Shown: piece by piece, positions 51,130 to 63,300 of the stretch
How the letters are laid out: each line of letters starts with the position of its first letter
How positions within the stretch are numbered: position 1 is the stretch's first letter
Source: Hyphomonadaceae bacterium JAD_PAG50586_4
GTDB lineage: Bacteria > Pseudomonadota > Alphaproteobacteria > Caulobacterales > Aquidulcibacteraceae
Direction: 5' to 3'
Assembly: GCA_023242925.1 (NCBI GenBank)
Contig: CP096134.1
Location: 2,189,501-2,253,500 of the forward strand
DNA length: 64,000 nt
Notes under the pieces: generated by a model
What the model was told of the DNA's origin: nothing
The model's input: only the letters and a program-made list of their open reading frames with translations
Database searches by the model: none
Translations under genes and position numbers: made by a program

Positions 51130-54100
51130 TCAATCGGCGCGCTCTGTCTTGGCGCGCTTCAGCTCTTTCAGCAGCGCCTGCAGATCTATTGGTTTGGAGA
51201 TAAGAGGGCTTGCCTGAAACACCGCCGGTTGCTGGCGCTTGGAGTAACCGGAAATCGCGACAAAGGGGACCTGGCGCTCCTGCAGTCGTCGCGCAATCGG
51301 CTCGGACGTCTCTGTCCCCAGATTGATGTCGAGGACCGCGATGCGTGGGAGGCGTTGCTGCAGCAAGCTGAAGGCCTGCGCGACCGATGCCGCGGGCCCC
51401 ATGATCTCATAGCCGGCCGACTGCAAGGACTCGGCCAGATCATCCGCCAGCATCGCGTCGTCTTCGACAATGAGGACCGCGCCATGGCCATCCTCGGGCG
51501 CGCTGGTGGATCGATACCCGCTCCCTGCCCCCGTGACCGACGCGAGCGGACAATCCAATGTCCACTCGATGCCGTGTTCGGGAAAGTCGAGCGTTACTTT
51601 TCCCGCCAATTCCAATTGGACGAGAGTGCCGGCGACACGTTGACCGAATCCACGCCGGGTCGGCGCGACCACAATTGGCCCGCCGCGTTCAAGCCAGGAC
51701 ATCGAAAAGCGGGCGGCGATGTCTTTGTCGACAACGCACCACGATATTTCCACCACGCCATCCGCGTTCGATAGCGCGCCGTACTTGGCCGCGTTGGTCG
51801 CGAGCTCATGTATCGCCATTCCGAGCGCCTGCGAGGCTTTCGGCGCAACATCCAGACTGTCCCCGCGCAGAATGATCCTCTCTCCGACCAAATCCTCAAA
51901 ATGAAGCAATTGGCTTTTGATGAGGTCGACGAGATCGGCGCCCTCCCACTCGGTTTGAACGAGAAGGTCCTGACTTGCCGCCAGGGCGCGGATGCGGGCG
52001 TCAAAGCGTTGCAGGAAATCGTCAGCGCCCGCGGCTGCTGTATGTTTGGCCACCGCGCCCACAAGCGCCAACATGTTCTTGGCGCGGTGGTTGACCTCGC
52101 GCATGAGCGTTTCGACTTTTTCCTGGTGCGCTTGGCGTTCGGTCAAATCATAGAAATGGCAGACAGCGCCCAGACGCCCATCGGGAAGCGTCATCCGCTC
52201 GATCTTCCAATCATAGGCCTCCACGGCATTGATGTCGGCGCGCAATTCCACCGTGCTTGCAGCATGGTAGGGCTCGCCGGTCGCCAATGTATGCTGAAAC
52301 CGCTCAATCGCTTCGCTCGCAAACGGCTCGGGCCAGATCGTGCGCAATATCTCGGCGAAGTTTCGACCAATCAGCGGACGAACATTTTGGAACACCCCTG
52401 AGCACCTTCGCTGACCTGAACCAGGCGGAAATCTGCATCGATCGCGTAGACGCCAAACGGCGAGCGGTCGATGAGATCACGGAAGGTCTCGTTGGCGGCC
52501 CGTAATTGCTCTTCGATGCGTTTGCGATCGGTGATGTCGATCACCGAACCGATATAGCCCCGAAATTCACCGTCGGCTCCGATGCGCGGCGACGCCGCAT
52601 CAATGCACCAATGGTAACGGCCGTCGGCCCCGCGCAATCGGTATTCGAGTGTGAAGGCGCCCTGGCGGGCATTGGCGTCTCTGAACGCTTCCTCTGACCA
52701 GGCCTTGTCGTCTGGGTGGGTGGCGTCCAGCCAACCGAGATCCCAAAGCCTCGCTTTGGCTCTGCCCCGTAAACTCGTACCAGCGCCGGCTCAGATACGT
52801 GCAGGCGCCGTCGGCCTCGGTCACCCAGATCATGACGGGCGAATTATCCGCCATGTCGCGAAAGCGCGCCTCGCTTTCCGCGAGCGCCGCGTCCTTGGCC
52901 AGGCGATCGGTCATATCATAGACGAAGACGAAAACGCCGCGCACTTGGCCGGCGCCGTCAAAGTCTGGAAGATAGGTGGCCTCCACGCGGCGCGGGCGCC
53001 CGCGCTTGAGCGGAATTTCCGCTTCGAACGTGACCCGCTCGCCGCGCAATGCTTCTTGCATGTGCGCCCGCACCGTCTCGTAGGCTTCTCCCAGAACCTC
53101 CGCCAACGAACGGCCGAGAATGTCGTCACTGCTCTGGCCGAACCAATCGGCGTAGGCCCGATTGGTGAAGCGATAGCGTTCATCCCCATCGACGTACGCT
53201 ACAAGGGCGGGCAACGCGTCGGCCACCATGCGCAATTGCGCGGCTGCATTCTCGGCCTGCGCCACCAAGGCGGCGCGGTGTCCGGCCTGGTTGATCGCGG
53301 TCTGCACCCGCGCAATCAATTCACGCGCGACGAAGGGCTTGGTGATGTAATCATCGGCGCCCGCGCCCAGACCTTCAATCTGCGCCTCTTCACCTGTCCG
53401 CGCCGATAGCAAAATGATCGGAACAGCCGCAGTCGATGCATCCGCGCGCAGAACTCTGGAGAGGCCAATGCCGTCGAGACGCGGCATCATGACATCCGAA
53501 AGCACAAGCACCGGCTTGGTCTGGCGCACCGCTTCAAGCGCGGCTTGGCCGTCGCCAACCAGCACCACCTCATAACCCGCCTCATCCAGAAGCCGGGCGA
53601 TGTAGGCGCGCATGTCGGCATTGTCGTCGGCGAGCACGATGCTTGGCCGCGGACGTGCGCCCTTCTCTAGCGCCTGCCCCGAGAGCGCTTGTTGGGAGCC
53701 ATCCTCCTGCGGCAGCCAGCGCAGCGCCTCCTCAACAAACGCGCGCGCCGTGTGAGCACTCCCCGCACGTGGCGGCGCCTCTGGCCTTGACCGCTCCGAC
53801 CGCGCCGGGATGCGCACGGTGAAGCTGGCGCCTTGCCCTTCAACGCTGGCGACATCGACCGTCCCGCCATGAAGGGCGGCAAGGTCGGCCACCAGCGCGA
53901 GCCCTATCCCCGTGCCTTCATGGGTGCGGCCTTGCTGATTCTCGATCCGATGAAAGCGCTCAAACACGCGCGGCAAATGCGCTTCGGGGATTCCGACGCC
54001 GGTGTCGGCGATGAGCAGTTGGATCTCATCATCCGCCTTCGACAGCGTCAGCGTCACGCCGCCTTCGAGCGTGAACTTGAAAGCGTTGGACAAAAGGTTG

Positions 54101-55490
54101 AGGACAATTTTCTCCCACATGTCGCGATCGACCGCGATCGGGGCATCGAAAGCTTCGACCTCCACACGCAGATAGAGTCCAGCTTTGTCGAAGGCGGAGC
54201 GAAAATTGGAGGCAAGCTCGGTCGTGAACGCGGCAATATCGGTGGGCTCGAACCTGGCCGTGGCGCGACCCGCCTCGGCGCGCGAGAAATCCAGCAGCGT
54301 GTTGACCAGGCGCAACAAGCGCATGCCGTTGCGATGCACCATTTCCAATTGCGCATCACCGCCCTGACGCAGCGAATCCTCGAGAGGACCAAGCATCAGC
54401 GTCAGCGGCGTGCGAAATTCGTGGCTAACATTGGAAAAAACGCTGTCTTGGCGCGGTCGATCTCGGCGAGCGCGGCCGCACGCATGCGCTCTTCTTCGTG
54501 GGCGTTGGCGTTGGCGATGGCTGAAGCAATCTGCGTCGCCACCGTTTCGGCGAAATCGCGATAAGCCGCGTCAAATCTCCGATACGGATTGATGCCCGCG
54601 ACAAAAATCCCGGAAATGCCAGAATCTGTCTTCGCCAGCATCGGCGCCATGAACGCCTGGACAGGCGGCGTGGGCCAGACGCCGCGTGGCAGCCGCGCGC
54701 TCTCTTCCGGCGACAGCGCGATTGTGACGATCTCATCCGAAGCTAGCATTTGCGCCAGCTGCGGCTCTTGATCGATCTCAAGCACCTCGACCAGCAGGTC
54801 ATGGTCCGCCGGGCTGCCGGCGACGCATTTCGCCCGGCGGCGCTGCGCGTCCAACATGCGAATAAGCGCGTAGGGAAAATCCTGGCGATTGTGTTCCAAC
54901 ACCTGCATGGCGATCTGACAGGCTTCGTCCACACTGCGCGCACGCGCCGTTTGCGCGCCAAGATCGCGGAGCGTCGCCACGCGCCGCTCGGCCACGACCC
55001 GCTCGGTCACCTCGGTGACCACGCACAGCATGCCGCGCACCGCGCCATCATCGTCGGCCAGCGGGCTGTAGGAAAAGGTGTGGTAGGTTTCTTCCTGGTA
55101 CCCGCTGCGCTCCAGGAAGAGCAGCAGATCTTCATCCCAGGTCGCTTCGTTGCGTTCAAAAACGCTTTCAATGCGCGGGCCGATGTCGGGCCAAATTTCC
55201 ACCCAGACTTTATCGGAGCGCGCGCCGATCGCCCATTCCTGCTTGATGCCGAGCGTTGGCGCGTAAGCATCGTTACAAAAGAACGTGAGCTCAGGCCCCC
55301 ACGCCATCCACATAGCGAAGCGGGATTTGAGCATCATCCGCACGATGGTCTTCAGACTCGAAGGCCACTGCGCCGCAGGCCCCAAGGGCGTTGCCGACCA
55401 GTCAAGCGCGCGCATGCGCAGGGCGATGGGGCTCGTCCCGTCGAACGGTTCAGATCGCGCATCAACTGACTGGTCGCCCCACGACGCCAT
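51130..55490 (-). CDS. Very large hybrid sensor kinase with two kinase cores (three frameshifts)
   Basis: About 1,453 residues from ATG 55490. Repairs: one A missing at AAAAAA (54435-54440; FFSNVSHEFRTPLTLML), one extra T near 52740 (EALGLGWLDATHPDD), one C missing at CCCC (52395-52398; SEGAQGVFQNVRPLIG). Order: N-terminal PAS-like, GAF-like, HisKA (VSHEFRTPL), ATPase (NLLSNAFKF, DTGVGIPE, GTGIGLAL), receiver (LVLSDVMMPRLDG), three PAS domains, an HWE/HisKA_2-type second kinase core (REVNHRAKNMLALVG, AIHELATNAAKYGAL), and a C-terminal receiver (IAVLDINLGT). No membrane helix, so cytosolic. Two kinases of different classes in one chain are unusual; if one break is genuine these would be two or more adjacent genes. 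The total becomes divisible by three only with all three repairs. Confidence 0.78.
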
Positions 55491-55588
55491 CGACGAAGAA
55501 CTTCCCCAACAGGCCCAGTTTGGCCCTAAACGCCTCTGAGGAACGCCTTTGGGTTGAATTTGTTCCAGGACGCGCGGCGGCGAACGGC

Positions 55589-55750
55589 TCACGTGAAGCG
55601 GCGGCCAGCGCCAGTGCGCCAGGCGTTGGACGCTGCGCGCCCACTCTCTTCGTCCACGCCAAGAACGCTGACGTCGCGCGCCATCTGCGTGGCTCTGGCA
55701 AGGGTATCGTCAGGATATTCTACGATGTCGTCGTCGAGCGGCGGCGCCAC
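55589..55750 (-). CDS. Hypothetical small acidic protein
   Basis: 53 residues from a GTG at 55750: APPLDDDIVEYPDDTLARAT then MARDVSVLGVDEESGRAASN, ending RTGAGRRFT. No family recognised. The composition looks coding and the frame is open a further 11 codons upstream to a TGA, before which an in-frame ATG reads MSSAY, so the true start may be hidden by an error. The rest of 55491-55875 shows nothing more. Confidence 0.4.
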   Translation of the reverse strand: MAPPLDDDIVEYPDDTLARATQMARDVSVLGVDEESGRAASNAWRTGAGRRFT

Positions 55751-55875
55751 TCGGCTAAAGCCACCACGCGGACGGGTCTGACGAGGCAGTGGTCAATAGG
55801 CACTGGACATTAGGGGTCAAGAGCGCGCTTGACGTACGCAACCTATTCCCCACGGCCCCATTGCCACTGGCCCTT

Positions 55876-56181
55876 TTAGTGCGACCAGGGTTCGCGTTTT
55901 CTGAAGGCGAAATTGTCGCCGTAGGCGCGCGGTTGGCGCTTGGCGTCCTCGGGTTCGATCACCTGGTGGGGGATCGCGTGCGTACGCGCGAACTCGATCG
56001 CGGCTTCCTTGGTGTCGAACGACATGCGCACTTGCCCGTTCGGATCGGCGCCGCTGATCCAGCCCATCAGCGCGTCAGGACGCGGCGCATTGGCCAACAC
56101 GAATTCGAGAAGCCACTTCTTAGTGGCCGCCTTGCCTGATTGCATCGCGTTCTTCGCGGGCCGGTAAATCTTCGCCAGCAT
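55876..56181 (-). CDS. NDUFS4-like complex I accessory protein
   Basis: 101 residues. AKIYRPAKNAMQSGKAATKK, WLLEFVL, DPNGQVRMSFDTKEAAIEFA and DNFAFRKREPWSH match the ETC complex I conserved region, homologous to the mitochondrial 18-kDa subunit NDUFS4. In bacteria it is characteristic of Alphaproteobacteria, where it is thought to stabilise the NADH-side of complex I. Cytosolic; lies downstream of hup behind a terminator. Confidence 0.9.
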   Translation of the reverse strand: MLAKIYRPAKNAMQSGKAATKKWLLEFVLANAPRPDALMGWISGADPNGQVRMSFDTKEAAIEFARTHAIPHQVIEPEDAKRQPRAYGDNFAFRKREPWSH

Positions 56182-56222
56182 GTCTGCCCTCTTCTGCGCC
56201 GTGGCTACACAAAGCGGCCCAA

Positions 56223-56254
56223 AATGAAAAGGGCGGCCCTGGAGAGCCGCCCTT
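56223..56254 (-). terminator. Rho-independent terminator of hup
   Basis: AAGGGCGGC and GCCGCCCTT pair as a 9-bp stem with an 8-base loop, and the minus strand continues TTTTCATTTT, a good U-tract. It lies 22 bases past the hup stop. Confidence 0.85.
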
Positions 56255-56275
56255 CAACAGCTTTGGCGTGGCGCC

Positions 56276-56548
56276 TCAGGCCATCGCGTCCTTGAGCGCC
56301 TTGCCCGGCTTGAAGCGGGCCTTGCGACCGGCAGGCACCTTCACTTCTTCGCCCGTCTGCGGATTGCGCGCTGTGCGCGCGGCGGTTTCTTTCACGTCGA
56401 ACACGCCGAACGCCGGCAGGCGCACTTCGTTGCCAGACTTCAACGCATTGGTGAGCGCGTCGAACACAGCGTTGACCGCCTCTTCCGCTTTCAGCTTGGA
56501 CTCACCCATGCGCTCGGCCACATCGGCGACCAATTCTGCTTTGTTCAT
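56276..56548 (-). CDS. hupB: DNA-binding protein HU
   Basis: 90 residues, standard HU length. MNKAELVADVAERMGESKLK at the start, and the DNA-binding arm with GRNPQTGE-type motif (TARNPQTGEEVKVPAGRKAR). The ATG at 56548 has GAGGGGG upstream. Histone-like dimer that bends DNA and compacts the nucleoid. Downstream of lon, as in many Proteobacteria. Confidence 0.95.
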   Translation of the reverse strand: MNKAELVADVAERMGESKLKAEEAVNAVFDALTNALKSGNEVRLPAFGVFDVKETAARTARNPQTGEEVKVPAGRKARFKPGKALKDAMA

Positions 56549-56706
56549 TTTGAACCCCCTCACGACCGAGAAATTTGAAGCGCGTTGGCTAAGCCGATTC
56601 TGCTCGCCGCGCGCGCCCATACACCGACGCTAGGAGCATTTCGCACCCCTGCGCAAGCTTGTTGCGGTGCGAAAAATCCGTGAAAAGCCTACGAATCGCG
56701 GGCGAA

Positions 56707-56728
56707 CACGCCCCCTAATGGGGGCGTG
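56707..56728. terminator. Hairpin spanning the lon stop codon
   Basis: CACGCCCCC-TAAT-GGGGGCGTG, a perfect 9-bp GC-rich stem with a 4-base loop, includes the TAG of lon. No U-tract. It may limit read-through into hup or protect the lon mRNA end. The remaining gap to hup (56549-56706) holds the hup promoter region without a clear motif. Confidence 0.5.
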
Positions 56729-59116
56729 CGCCTTCGCGACCATCGCCGCCGCCATCGTTGCGGCGGGTCTCGGCGAGCTCGTCCTCTTCTGACCATTCGA
56801 CCGGCGTCAGCGGGCGCGTGAGCGCGCGCTGGAGCACTTCGTCGACGGTCGAGACCGGCACGATCTCAAGGCCCTGCTTCACGTTCTCAGGGATGTCGGC
56901 GAGATCCTTCTCGTTTTCTTTCGGGATCAACACCAACTTCACGCCGCCACGCAGCGCCGCCAGCAGCTTTTCCTTCAAGCCGCCGATGGGGAGCACGCGA
57001 CCACGCAAACTGATCTCGCCGGTCATGGCGATATCCTTGCGGATCGGATTGCCGGTGAGCACCGAGACAATGGCTGTCGCCATCGCCACGCCCGCCGAGG
57101 GACCATCCTTCGGGGTGGCGCCTTCCGGCACGTGGACGTGGATGTCGCGTGTGCGGAACACGGGCGGCTTCACACCGAAGTGCAGCGCCCGCGAGCGCAC
57201 ATAGGACGACGCGGCCGAGATCGATTCCTTCATCACATCGCGCAGATTGCCGGTGACGGTCATCGCGCCCTTACCGGGCATGGCGACCGCTTCGATCGTG
57301 AGGAGATCGCCGCCAACTTCCGTCCAGGCGAGGCCGGTGACGATGCCGACTTGGTCTTCAAGATCGGTTTCGCCGAAGCGATATTTCCAGACGCCAGCGT
57401 AATCCGGCAGATTTTCCGCAGTGATGTCGACCTTCTCTTTTGCTTTTGTTCGAGCTGACGCACCGCCTTGCGCGCGAGGTTGCCGATTTCGCGTTCGAGG
57501 GAGCGGACGCCGGCTTCACGCGTATAGCGGCGGATCAGATCGCGTAGCGCATCTTCGCTGACGCTGAACTCGGACTTCTTTAAGCCGTTGTTCTCGTACT
57601 GCTTGGGCAGCAAGTGACGCTTGGCGATCTCGAGCTTTTCATCCTCGGTGTAACCAGGGATGCGGATGATCTCCATGCGATCCAGCAAGGGCTGGGGCAT
57701 GTTGAGGCTGTTGGCCGTGGTGATGAACAACACGTCCGAGAGATCGTAATCCACTTCGAGATAGTGGTCGTTGAACGTGCTGTTTTGTTCAGGGTCCAAC
57801 ACTTCGAGCAGAGCCGCCGCCGGATCGCCGCGATAATCGGCGCCGAGCTTGTCGATCTCGTCGAGCAGGAAGAGCGGATTGCTGCTCTTGGCCTTCTTCA
57901 TCGACTGGATCACGCGGCCCGGCATAGAGCCAATATACGTGCGGCGGTGACCGCGGATTTCCGCTTCATCGCGCACGCCGCCAAGCGAAAGGCGCACAAA
58001 ATCGCGGCCCGTCGCCTTGGCGATGGAACGGCCAAGCGAGGTTTTGCCGACGCCGGGCGGGCCGACGAGGCAGAGGATCGGGCCACGCAGCTTGTTGGTG
58101 CGCGCTTGCACGGCGAGATATTCGAGAATGCGATCCTTGACCTTCTCCAGGCCGAAATGGTCCTCATCGAGCACGGCTTGGGCGGCTTCGATGTCCTTCT
58201 TGATCTTCTTGCGCACGCCCCAGGGGAGTGAGAGCAGCCAATCGAGATAATTGCGCACGACCGTCGATTCCGCCGACATCGGCGACATCTGGCGCAGCTT
58301 CTTCATCTCAGCTTCGGCCTTCGCCTTGGCTTCCTTGGAGAGCTTGGTGCTCTTGATGCGCGCTTCGAGTTCGGCGATGTCCTCGCGGCCGTCTTCGCCG
58401 TCGCCCAGCTCGCGCTGGATCGCCTTCATCTGCTCGTTCAAATAATATTCGCGCTGCGTCTTCTCCATCTGACGCTTCACGCGGTTGCGGATCTTACGCT
58501 CGACCTGGAGCATGCCGATCTCGCCTTCGATCAGCTGCAAGATGCGCTCAAGGCGTTGCGGCACGTCGGCGAGTTCGAGTAGCGCTTGTTTGTCCGGGAT
58601 CTTCACGCTGAGGTGGCCCGCGATCGAGTCAGCCAAGCGCGCCGGCTCCGTGATCGAGGTGATCGCCTGCGTGATCTCCGGTTGGACCTTGCGCGACAGC
58701 TTCACGTAATTGTCCCACTGATCCGTCACGGCGCGGGCGATGGCGCGCGCCTCGGGCGAATCTTCGTTACTTTCTTCAAGCGGCTCGATTTCGGCTTCGA
58801 AGAAGTCATCGTTGGCTTTGAAGCCGGTGATGCGCGCGCGATAGCCGCCTTCGACCAGTACACGCACCGTGCCGTCGGGCAGCTTCAGCAATTGCACCAC
58901 GGTGGCGACCGTGCCGACCATGAAGATGCGATCCGTCGACGGCTCGTCTTCCGACGCATCCATCTGCGCGGCGAGCAGGATTTGTTTGTCCTTCTTCATG
59001 ACTTCGTCGAGCGCGCGGACGGACTTCTCGCGACCCACAAAGAGCGGCGCGGCCATCTTCGGGTAAACGACGATGTCGCGCAGCGGCAGAACAGGAAGAA
59101 CGCGGCTCTCAGCCAT
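56715..59116 (-). CDS. lon: Lon ATP-dependent protease (one frameshift)
   Basis: About 800 residues. Start at ATG 59116 with AAGGAG six bases upstream. One A is missing at the run 57438-57441; repair gives [20 protein letters not shown]-terminal LonB domain ([19 protein letters not shown]), AAA+ module with Walker [12 protein letters not shown] and Walker [11 protein letters not shown], and the C-terminal Ser-Lys dyad protease in [17 protein letters not shown] with [14 protein letters not shown]. Degrades misfolded and regulatory proteins (in Caulobacter, for instance CcrM and DnaA). Part of the tig-clpP-clpX-lon-hup row. Confidence 0.95.
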
Positions 59117-59303
59117 GATGTACTCCTTTGAGAGCGCCACGGTCTGTGCTCAGCCCCGCGACGCGCCCAGCGTTAACATATGAAAAGGTGGAGCCGTTCG
59201 GGCGCACCTTCAAGGGCGCCGAATGGCCTAGTATGTGGATGTGCGTGGTCGTTCCGCGTCCGAGCACGGAACCAAGGCATCACGTGTTCAAAATGCCTTC
59301 AGC

Positions 59304-60572
<1,269 letters not shown>

Positions 60573-60876
60573 GCACGATCCTCTACGGGCGGGGTTTGCC
60601 CAATCTGTATATAGGAAAGCGGCGGCCTGATGGCCCCTGCCCCCACAGTCACAGATGGTTGACCACGATCCCTTTCAAAAAGGTTCACCAACTCAGCCAC
60701 CCCGGCTGGGTCATACGACCATAGCAAGGATGGGGCCGCAAGCGGACCCGGCGCCAGCTATAGTCCGGATTCTACTACGAAATGCCACCTATTGGGGCTG
60801 ATTTCGCACAATGACGGCAGCGCGTGTAGCCTTAATCGGGTTCGAAACGAGAACGACCGCCGTCCCTAAACGCGAC
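60573..60876. other. 304-base gap between clpP and clpX
   Basis: Non-coding by my reading. It must contain the clpX promoter and the clpP 3' end. I see GC-rich short inverted repeats but no hairpin with U-tract and no clear -35/-10. Confidence 0.4.
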
Positions 60877-61503
60877 TCAGGCGCCGTCCGGCAGTTCGCG
60901 GCGTTCGTAAACGCGATCGACGATGCCCCACGTCTTGGCTTCCTCCGCTGTGAGGAAGTGATCGCGATCGAGCGTCCGTTCCACCACCTCGTAGGGCTGG
61001 CCGGTGTGTTTGACGTAAATCTCGTTCAAACGGCGCTTGGTGTAGAGGATGTCCTCAGCGTGGCGCTCGATGTCCGAGGCCGGGCCGCGAAAGCCGCCTG
61101 AGGGCTGGTGGAGCATGACGCGGGCGTTCGGCAGGCAGATCCGCAGATCCTTCTGGCCGGCCGCGAGCAACAATGAGCCCATCGATGCGGCCAGACCCAT
61201 GCAGACCGTGGAAACTGGGCTGCGGATGTATTGCATGGTGTCGTAAATCGCGAGGCCAGCGGTCACGTAGCCGCCCGGGCTGTTGATATACATGGAGATT
61301 TCGCGCTTCGGGTTCTCGGATTCCAAAAACAGAAGCTGCGCCGTGATCAGCGCGGCTTGAACGTCATCAATGCCGCCGCTGACGAAGATGATCCGCTCTT
61401 TGAGGAGACGGGAGAAAATGTCGTAGCGGGACGAACCACGGCTGGTGGTCTCCTCCACGCTCGGAATCACAATTCCCGTCATTCGTTCGATCGGATCGTA
61501 CAT
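60877..61503 (-). CDS. clpP: ClpP ATP-dependent protease proteolytic subunit
   Basis: 208 residues. Catalytic triad Ser107 (GLAASMGS), His132 (MLHQPSGG) and Asp181 ([13 protein letters not shown]); [20 protein letters not shown] lines the substrate channel. Two heptameric rings form the barrel that associates with ClpX or ClpA. Lies between tig and clpX, the canonical order. Confidence 0.96.
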   Translation of the reverse strand: MYDPIERMTGIVIPSVEETTSRGSSRYDIFSRLLKERIIFVSGGIDDVQAALITAQLLFLESENPKREISMYINSPGGYVTAGLAIYDTMQYIRSPVSTVCMGLAASMGSLLLAAGQKDLRICLPNARVMLHQPSGGFRGPASDIERHAEDILYTKRRLNEIYVKHTGQPYEVVERTLDRDHFLTAEEAKTWGIVDRVYERRELPDGA

Positions 61504-61597
61504 GCTGTTCCTCGTGCGGGCATGAAGCCCCGGCGCGCTCCCGACTCATGCCGGTTGCGTTGGCCTCATATTTGACGCTCGAACGCGGGCTGCAAGC

Positions 61598-61625
61598 CCT
61601 CCCAACTGCGCGAGGCGTCGGGAGG
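61598..61625 (-). terminator. Candidate terminator after tig
   Basis: CCTCCC and GGGAGG pair across 16 bases just past the tig stop, and a second small stem (GGGCT-GCA-AGCCC) lies next to it. There is no strong U-tract, so partial read-through into clpP is possible. Confidence 0.35.
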
Positions 61626-61632
61626 CCGCTGC

Positions 61633-62999
61633 TTAACCCTTTTTCGTGACCGGAGCTTCGTCGTCGGCGAAGAGTTCTTCGCGGGTGACGGTCTCTTTCT
61701 TCACGTCGACGAGCTCGAGCACGTAATCCACAACCTTCTCTTCGTAAAGCGGCGCGCGGACCTGGGCGACCAGCTGCGGATTGCGCTGATATGCCTGGAA
61801 GATTTGCTGCTCTTGGCCTGGGAATTGACGAGCCTGCGCCGAGATCGCCTGCGCCACTTCCTGGTCGCTGACTTCAACCTTGTGGCGCTCGCCGATCTTG
61901 GCGAGCAACAGACCCAAGCGCACGCGGCGCTCGGCGATGGCGCGATACTCGCCCTTCAGCTCTTCGTCGCTCTTGCCTTCGTCGGTCGGGTCAAGACGGC
62001 CGGCTTTCTTGTCGGCTTCGACCTGGCGCCAGATTTGGTTGAACTCAGCTTCCACCATGCGCGGAGGCAGATCGAAGCTGTGTGCGGCGTCGAGCTTGTC
62101 GAACAGCGCACGTTTGGCTTTGGCGCGTGATTGCTGATTGTGTTCGCTTTCGATGCGCTCGCGCAGCGCGGCCTTCAGGGCGTTCAGACTTTCAAAGCCC
62201 AGTTGCGCCGCCCAAGCGTCGTCCGGGCGCCCTCTTTCGGCGCGCGCACGGTTTTGACCTTGGTTTCGAATTCGGCGGCTTTGCCCTTCAGATTTTCGGC
62301 CGGATAATCGTCCGGGAAATTGACCTTCAGCGTACGCTCGTCGCCAGCCTTGGCGCCAATCAGCTGTTCTTCAAAGCCCGGAATGAATTGGTTCGAACCG
62401 ATCACAACTTGCGCGTCGTTGGCGGCGCCGCCGTCAAACGCTTCGCCATCGATGCGGCCAAGGAAATCGATCACAACAGCATCGCCGTCAGCGGCCGCGC
62501 CGTCCTTGTCCTCAAAGCCGCGATTGGCCTTGGCGATGGTGTCGAGTTGCTCTTCGACTTGTTCGTCCGCGACAGCCGTGGTTGGGCGCGTGATCGAAAC
62601 GGTCTTCAGATCGACTGGCTCAAAGTCCGGCATGATTTCGAGCGAGAGTTCGAATTGAAGATCGGCCTTGCCGGCGACGACGTCATTGATGTCGCTCTTG
62701 AGATCGAGCGACGGCTCGGAGGCCGGCTTTGCGTTGACCTTTTCGAGGCTTTCGCGGGTCGAGTTCTGAACCGTCTCGTTGATGATGTCCTGCATCATCG
62801 ACGGGCCGTACATTTTGCGGATGTGGGCTGACGGCACTTTGCCCGGACGGAAGCCGTTGAGGCGCACACGCGGCTGCACTTCGGCGATCTTGGCGTTTAG
62901 CTTTTGCTGCAATTCTGCCGCCGGAACGACGACATCGTAAACGCGCAGGAGACCTTCGGAACGGCGCTCGGTGAGCTGCATGATCTGGGCTTTCGACAT
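61633..62999 (-). CDS. tig: Trigger factor (one frameshift)
   Basis: About 455 residues after adding one base at the GGG run near 62225, which restores APKEGAPDDAWAAQLGFES. N-terminal ribosome-binding signature GFRPGKVPSAHIRKMYG, central FKBP-type prolyl isomerase domain (ADGDAVVIDFLGRIDGEAFDG shortened; QFIPGFEEQLIGAKAGDE), and C-terminal chaperone arms (FDLPPRMVEAEFNQIW). Co-translational folding helper acting at the ribosome exit. Head of the clpP-clpX-lon group. Confidence 0.94.
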
Positions 63000-63153
63000 T
63001 ATGCTTGGGCCGCTGCAAATCCTTTGCCGGCGGCCGGATGTTCAGGAAAGGCGGGCTTATGGCATGCGGGATTTGGCGTGTCCACGCGTCGCGCGGGCCC
63101 ACGCACAAGGCCAGTGGACGGCGCGCCCCTGCCCCCTAAGACCCCGGCCACGT

Positions 63154-63238
63154 GCGGACGTGGCGGAACTGGTAGACGCACTGGATTTAGGTTCCAGCGC
63201 CGCAAGGCGTGCGGGTTCGAGTCCCGCCGTCCGCACCA
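63154..63238 (+). tRNA. tRNA-Leu (anticodon TAG)
   Basis: Class II tRNA with acceptor GCGGACG pairing with CGTCCGC, discriminator A and encoded CCA; anticodon stem-loop CTGGATTTAGGTTCCAG with TAG; variable arm CGCCGCAAGGCGT; T-arm GCGGGTTCGAGTCCCGC. Reads CUN leucine codons. Only plus-strand tRNA in the window. Confidence 0.95.
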
Positions 63239-63300
63239 GCCTTCGTGCTATGCGCGTCGGCAAGCCGACGCCAAGGCAGAGGCGGCCTTGTGGCTTTAGC

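Noticed and set aside
38941..52745. Extra bases creating GATC in mfd and the hybrid kinase as a methylation-linked basecalling effect
   Set aside because: Only two cases, and only one expected sequence contains GANTC, the CcrM site; too few to support a pattern.
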